Program-made: the position numbers and the translations under genes
Assembly: GCA_015659035.1 (NCBI GenBank)
Contig: DQNS01000004.1
Span: 36,440-100,439 of the forward strand
DNA length: 64,000 nt
Source: Acidobacteriota bacterium
GTDB taxonomy: Bacteria; Acidobacteriota; Vicinamibacteria; Vicinamibacterales; UBA8438
Direction of reading: 5' to 3'
Notes under the pieces: generated by a model
Told to the model about the DNA's origin: nothing
The model's database searches: none
Seen by the model: only the letters and a program-made list of their open reading frames with translations
Part shown: positions 61,533 to 64,000 of the stretch, one piece after another
Layout of the letters: each line of letters begins with the position of its first letter
Position numbering within the stretch: the stretch's first letter is position 1

Positions 61533-61554
61533 GTCCACGCTAAGAAACCAGACA

Positions 61555-62211
61555 ATGGCCCTGACCCGCGACGAGATGGCCGCGCGCGCCGCGCGAGAGA
61601 TCAAGGACGGCTTCTACGTGAACCTCGGGATCGGCATCCCGACGCTGTGCGCCAACTTCATCCCAGCCGAGCTCGACGTCAAGCTGCAGAGCGAGAACGG
61701 CCTGCTCGGGATCGGCCCCTACCCCACCGAGGCGGAGATCGACGCCGACCTGATCAACGCCGGCAAGGAAACCGTCACCGCGGTGCCCGGTGCCAGCTAT
61801 TTCAGCAGCGCGCAGAGCTTCGCGATGATCCGCGGCGGCCACATCGACCTTGCGATCCTCGGCGCCATGCAGGTCTCGAAGAACGGCGACCTCGCCAATT
61901 GGATGATTCCCGGCGCGATGGTCAAGGGACCCGGCGGCGCCATGGACCTGGTGACCGGCGCCAAGCAGGTCCTGATCGTCATGGACCACCTGTCGAAACG
62001 GGGCGACAAGAAGGTCCTCGACCACTGCAGCCTTCCGCTGACAGGCACGCAGGTGGTGAACAAGCTGGTCACGTCGCTGGGCGTCATCGAGGTGACGCCC
62101 GACGGGCTTCAGCTGCTCGAACGCGCCCCGGGGGTGTCGGTGGACGAGATCCGCGACGCGACCGAGCCGGAGCTGCTGACCGACGGCGACGTACCGGAAG
62201 TGGCGGTATGA
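61555..62211 (+). CDS. scoB: 3-oxoacid CoA-transferase subunit B
   Basis: The 218-residue subunit has the catalytic Glu in [13 protein letters not shown] and the family blocks [56 protein letters not shown] and TDLCSLPLTG-like (here [18 protein letters not shown]). It completes the transferase with scoA. The ATG is at 61555. A secreted TPR protein follows 41 bases after its stop. Confidence 0.92.
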   Translation: MALTRDEMAARAAREIKDGFYVNLGIGIPTLCANFIPAELDVKLQSENGLLGIGPYPTEAEIDADLINAGKETVTAVPGASYFSSAQSFAMIRGGHIDLAILGAMQVSKNGDLANWMIPGAMVKGPGGAMDLVTGAKQVLIVMDHLSKRGDKKVLDHCSLPLTGTQVVNKLVTSLGVIEVTPDGLQLLERAPGVSVDEIRDATEPELLTDGDVPEVAV

Positions 62212-62252
62212 TCGGGGGGTTCGCGTAATTGACGAGAGAGGCTCAATCGCCG

Positions 62253-63851
62253 ATGACCAGTTTCATGGCCCGCGTGGCCTGGCCTGCCGTGATCGCCGTG
62301 CTGTCGACCGTCGTTCCGGTCGCGGCCCAGGACGGTCCGGAGCTGCCCGAGCAGTATCGCGAGCCCATTTCACTCCTCCCCGAGGTGCTCGGTCCCTACG
62401 CCTTCAAGATCTCCTCGGCGAACGAGGAGGCCCAGCAGTTCTTCGACCAGGGCATACAGCTGATGTTCGCGTTCGCCAAGGTAGACGCTGTCCGGTCGTT
62501 CCGCGAGTCCTGGACACGCGACCCCGACTGCGCCATCTGTTACTGGGGCGAGGCCTGGGCCTGGGGCTCGTATCTGAACGGGCCGATGCGGCCGTCGGAG
62601 GCGCCGTACGCCTACGCAGCCGTGCAGACGGCGCTCGACCTCGCCGACCTGCACGCCAGCGCGCGGGAACGGGCGTATATCGAGGCGCTGTCGGTGCGCT
62701 ACGTCGAGCACTTCGAGGTAGACAAACGGCGGGAACAGGACGAGGCCTACGCCGAGGCGATGCACCTGCTCTCCGAGCGGTATCCGGACGACCTCGATGC
62801 CGCCACGCTGTACGGCGACGCCTTGTTCCTGCTGGAGCCGCGGCGCGGGACCCGCGATCTCAACGACCCCAACGTGCGACGGCTGCACGGCGTGCTCGAG
62901 GGGGTACTGGCGAGGGACATCACCCACCCCGGCGCGTGTCATCTGTATGTCCACGCCACCGAGTCGACGATTGCGCCGGAGAAAGCTGAGGCGTGCGCGG
63001 AGTTCCTCGGCGATGCGATCCCGGGCGCTAGTCACATCAACCACATGCCGTCGCATACCTGGAACGAAGTCGGCCGGTGGGCGGACTCCGTTGTGGCCAA
63101 CACGAAGGCGTGGCACTCGGACCAGAAGGCCGCCTACGACGAAGGGATCGCGATCTACCCGCAACACAACCTGCACATGTTGCTGTTCGCCGCCTCGATG
63201 GACGGACAGGGCGCCGTCGCCATCCAGGCCGGCAAGGACTATCACAAGCTGACCGGAGCCAGCATGTATCACGCGCTCACCCTGTTGCGGTTCGGCCGAT
63301 TCGACGAGGTGCTCGCAGTGGCCGGCCGGCCCGAGGGAGAGGTCCAGGGCGGGCTCTGGGACTTCGCGCAGGGCTACGCCCACCTGCGTGAGGGCGATGC
63401 GGACTTCGCCGAGGTCTATCTGAACCGTGTGCGCACGACCGCCGAGACGTCCGAGGCCCGGCTGCGGTTCCATTCGGCCGAGACGCTGCTCGGGGTGCTG
63501 GTGGGCATCCTCGAGGGCGAGCTGCACCGCCACGCCGGCGAGCTGAACGCCGCGGTCGGCGCGTTCGAGCGGGCCGTCGAGCTCGAGGACTCGCTGGTCT
63601 ACGACGAGCCGGAACCGCTGCCGTTCGCCGCCCGCCACTGGCTCGGCGCGGTGCTGCTCGAGCTCGCGCGCTACGCCGAGGCCGAACAGGTCTATCGTGA
63701 CGAGATCGCCGACCACCCCCACAACGGCTGGTCGCTCTTCGGGTTGAAGACAGCGATCGAGGCGCAGGGTCGCACTGACCCCGCCGTGGACGCCGACCTG
63801 GAAGCCAGCTGGGCCCGGTCGGACACCTGGCTCCGGTCTTCGCGGTTCTAG
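62253..63851 (+). CDS. Secreted tetratricopeptide-repeat protein
   Basis: The 532-residue protein has a signal peptide (MARVAWPAVIAVLSTVVPVAAQ) and repeating helix pairs, with FFDQGIQLMFAFAKVDAVRS, DPDCAICYWGEAWAWGSYLN and AVGAFERAVELEDSLVYDEP clear TPR-like turns. The YWGEAWAWG block and HASAREQ-like (HASARERAYIEALS) segment occur in secreted proteins of soil and marine Acidobacteriota. Role unknown; TPR proteins usually scaffold others. An in-frame TTG at 62229 exists upstream of the chosen ATG. Confidence 0.75.
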   Translation: MTSFMARVAWPAVIAVLSTVVPVAAQDGPELPEQYREPISLLPEVLGPYAFKISSANEEAQQFFDQGIQLMFAFAKVDAVRSFRESWTRDPDCAICYWGEAWAWGSYLNGPMRPSEAPYAYAAVQTALDLADLHASARERAYIEALSVRYVEHFEVDKRREQDEAYAEAMHLLSERYPDDLDAATLYGDALFLLEPRRGTRDLNDPNVRRLHGVLEGVLARDITHPGACHLYVHATESTIAPEKAEACAEFLGDAIPGASHINHMPSHTWNEVGRWADSVVANTKAWHSDQKAAYDEGIAIYPQHNLHMLLFAASMDGQGAVAIQAGKDYHKLTGASMYHALTLLRFGRFDEVLAVAGRPEGEVQGGLWDFAQGYAHLREGDADFAEVYLNRVRTTAETSEARLRFHSAETLLGVLVGILEGELHRHAGELNAAVGAFERAVELEDSLVYDEPEPLPFAARHWLGAVLLELARYAEAEQVYRDEIADHPHNGWSLFGLKTAIEAQGRTDPAVDADLEASWARSDTWLRSSRF

Positions 63852-63925
63852 CCGCCGCAGCGGGGCTGAGAAAGCATCCTGGCGATGTTGCGTCGATGAC
63901 CGTCCGGGCGGTTTGAGGCGGGGCT

Positions 63926-64000
63926 CTAGAACGTACGCCCACTCCAGTTGGAGGTCTTGAGCTCGAGGGCATGGCCGTCGGGGTCGCGGAAGTAGAGGCT
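63926..64000 (-). CDS. VOC-family protein, C-terminal end only
   Basis: The last 24 codons on the minus strand read SLYFRDPDGHALELKTSNW and SGRTF. FRDPDGHALEL is the last strand of a glyoxalase/dioxygenase-fold (VOC) domain and includes the Glu that commonly binds metal. The gene continues beyond the window, so function cannot be stated. Confidence 0.8.
   Translation of the reverse strand, partial: SLYFRDPDGHALELKTSNWSGRTF

Overview
The window is high-GC DNA (roughly two thirds G+C by eye) from a Gram-negative bacterium. Lipid A genes (lpxB, lpxD), YqgE, two outer-membrane barrel proteins and a full alternative complex III operon (actABCDEF) point that way. The many signal-peptide enzymes of the amidohydrolase, PQQ-propeller, single-haem cytochrome and NHL-propeller kinds resemble Acidobacteriota of the Vicinamibacteria type. 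This placement is inference from gene content, not a phylogeny. No tRNA, rRNA, CRISPR array, intact insertion sequence or prophage was seen.

Layout. 1-5.7 kb: the end of an FMN-binding glutamate-synthase-like protein, a secreted protein, a P5C dehydrogenase, a secreted bicupin, and a broken Phd antitoxin. 5.8-8.7 kb: a Feo iron locus (fused FeoA-FeoB plus a Cys-rich partner) behind a Fur-like palindrome. 8.7-19.2 kb: Bax-inhibitor-1 protein, cation/proton antiporter, a haem/copper monooxygenase-like protein, a Tat carboxylesterase, a VapC relic and PepD. 19.3-23.5 kb: a minus-strand catabolic set (SDR, HisD/HpsN-like dehydrogenase, sodium symporter, small membrane protein). 23.6-35.5 kb: frameshifted DinB, PQQ-like propeller, phosphotriesterase-family lipoprotein, haem protein, cupredoxin, cyclase pseudogene, NHL propeller, RsgA, amidohydrolase, ferritin-like protein and alpha/beta hydrolase. 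35.6-48.2 kb: a PQQ alcohol dehydrogenase carrying a lanthanide-type Asp pair, a nucleotidyltransferase relic, then minus-strand genes (YqgE, QueG, a CuA-domain/beta-barrel fusion, LpxB, an M16 peptidase pair, an outer-membrane protein, LpxD, a Mit_KHE1-like protein). 48.2-63.9 kb: two secreted proteins, actABCDEF, an orphan CmoB-like methyltransferase, a beta-hydroxyacid dehydrogenase, both subunits of a 3-oxoacid CoA-transferase, a TPR protein, and the tail of a VOC protein.

How the genes fit together. The lifestyle looks aerobic and heterotrophic. Periplasmic enzymes oxidise or hydrolyse small substrates, PQQ and haem proteins feed electrons to quinone and to alternative complex III, and the 2-hydroxyacid/3-oxoacid genes process the carbon. 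Several genes are broken: a Phd fragment, a VapC fragment, an MNT-type nucleotidyltransferase, a DinB protein and a cyclase. Two of these would be restored by one extra G in a G-run.

The most unusual feature is a family of about 155-165 bp palindromic elements: four clear copies and one doubtful. They share short core boxes but have different terminal arms that stay self-complementary in each copy, and they usually sit just after a stop codon. Two other dispersed short repeats also occur between genes: polypurine blocks ending in GGCTTCGCC, and a CTTCGAC/GCTCAGG motif.
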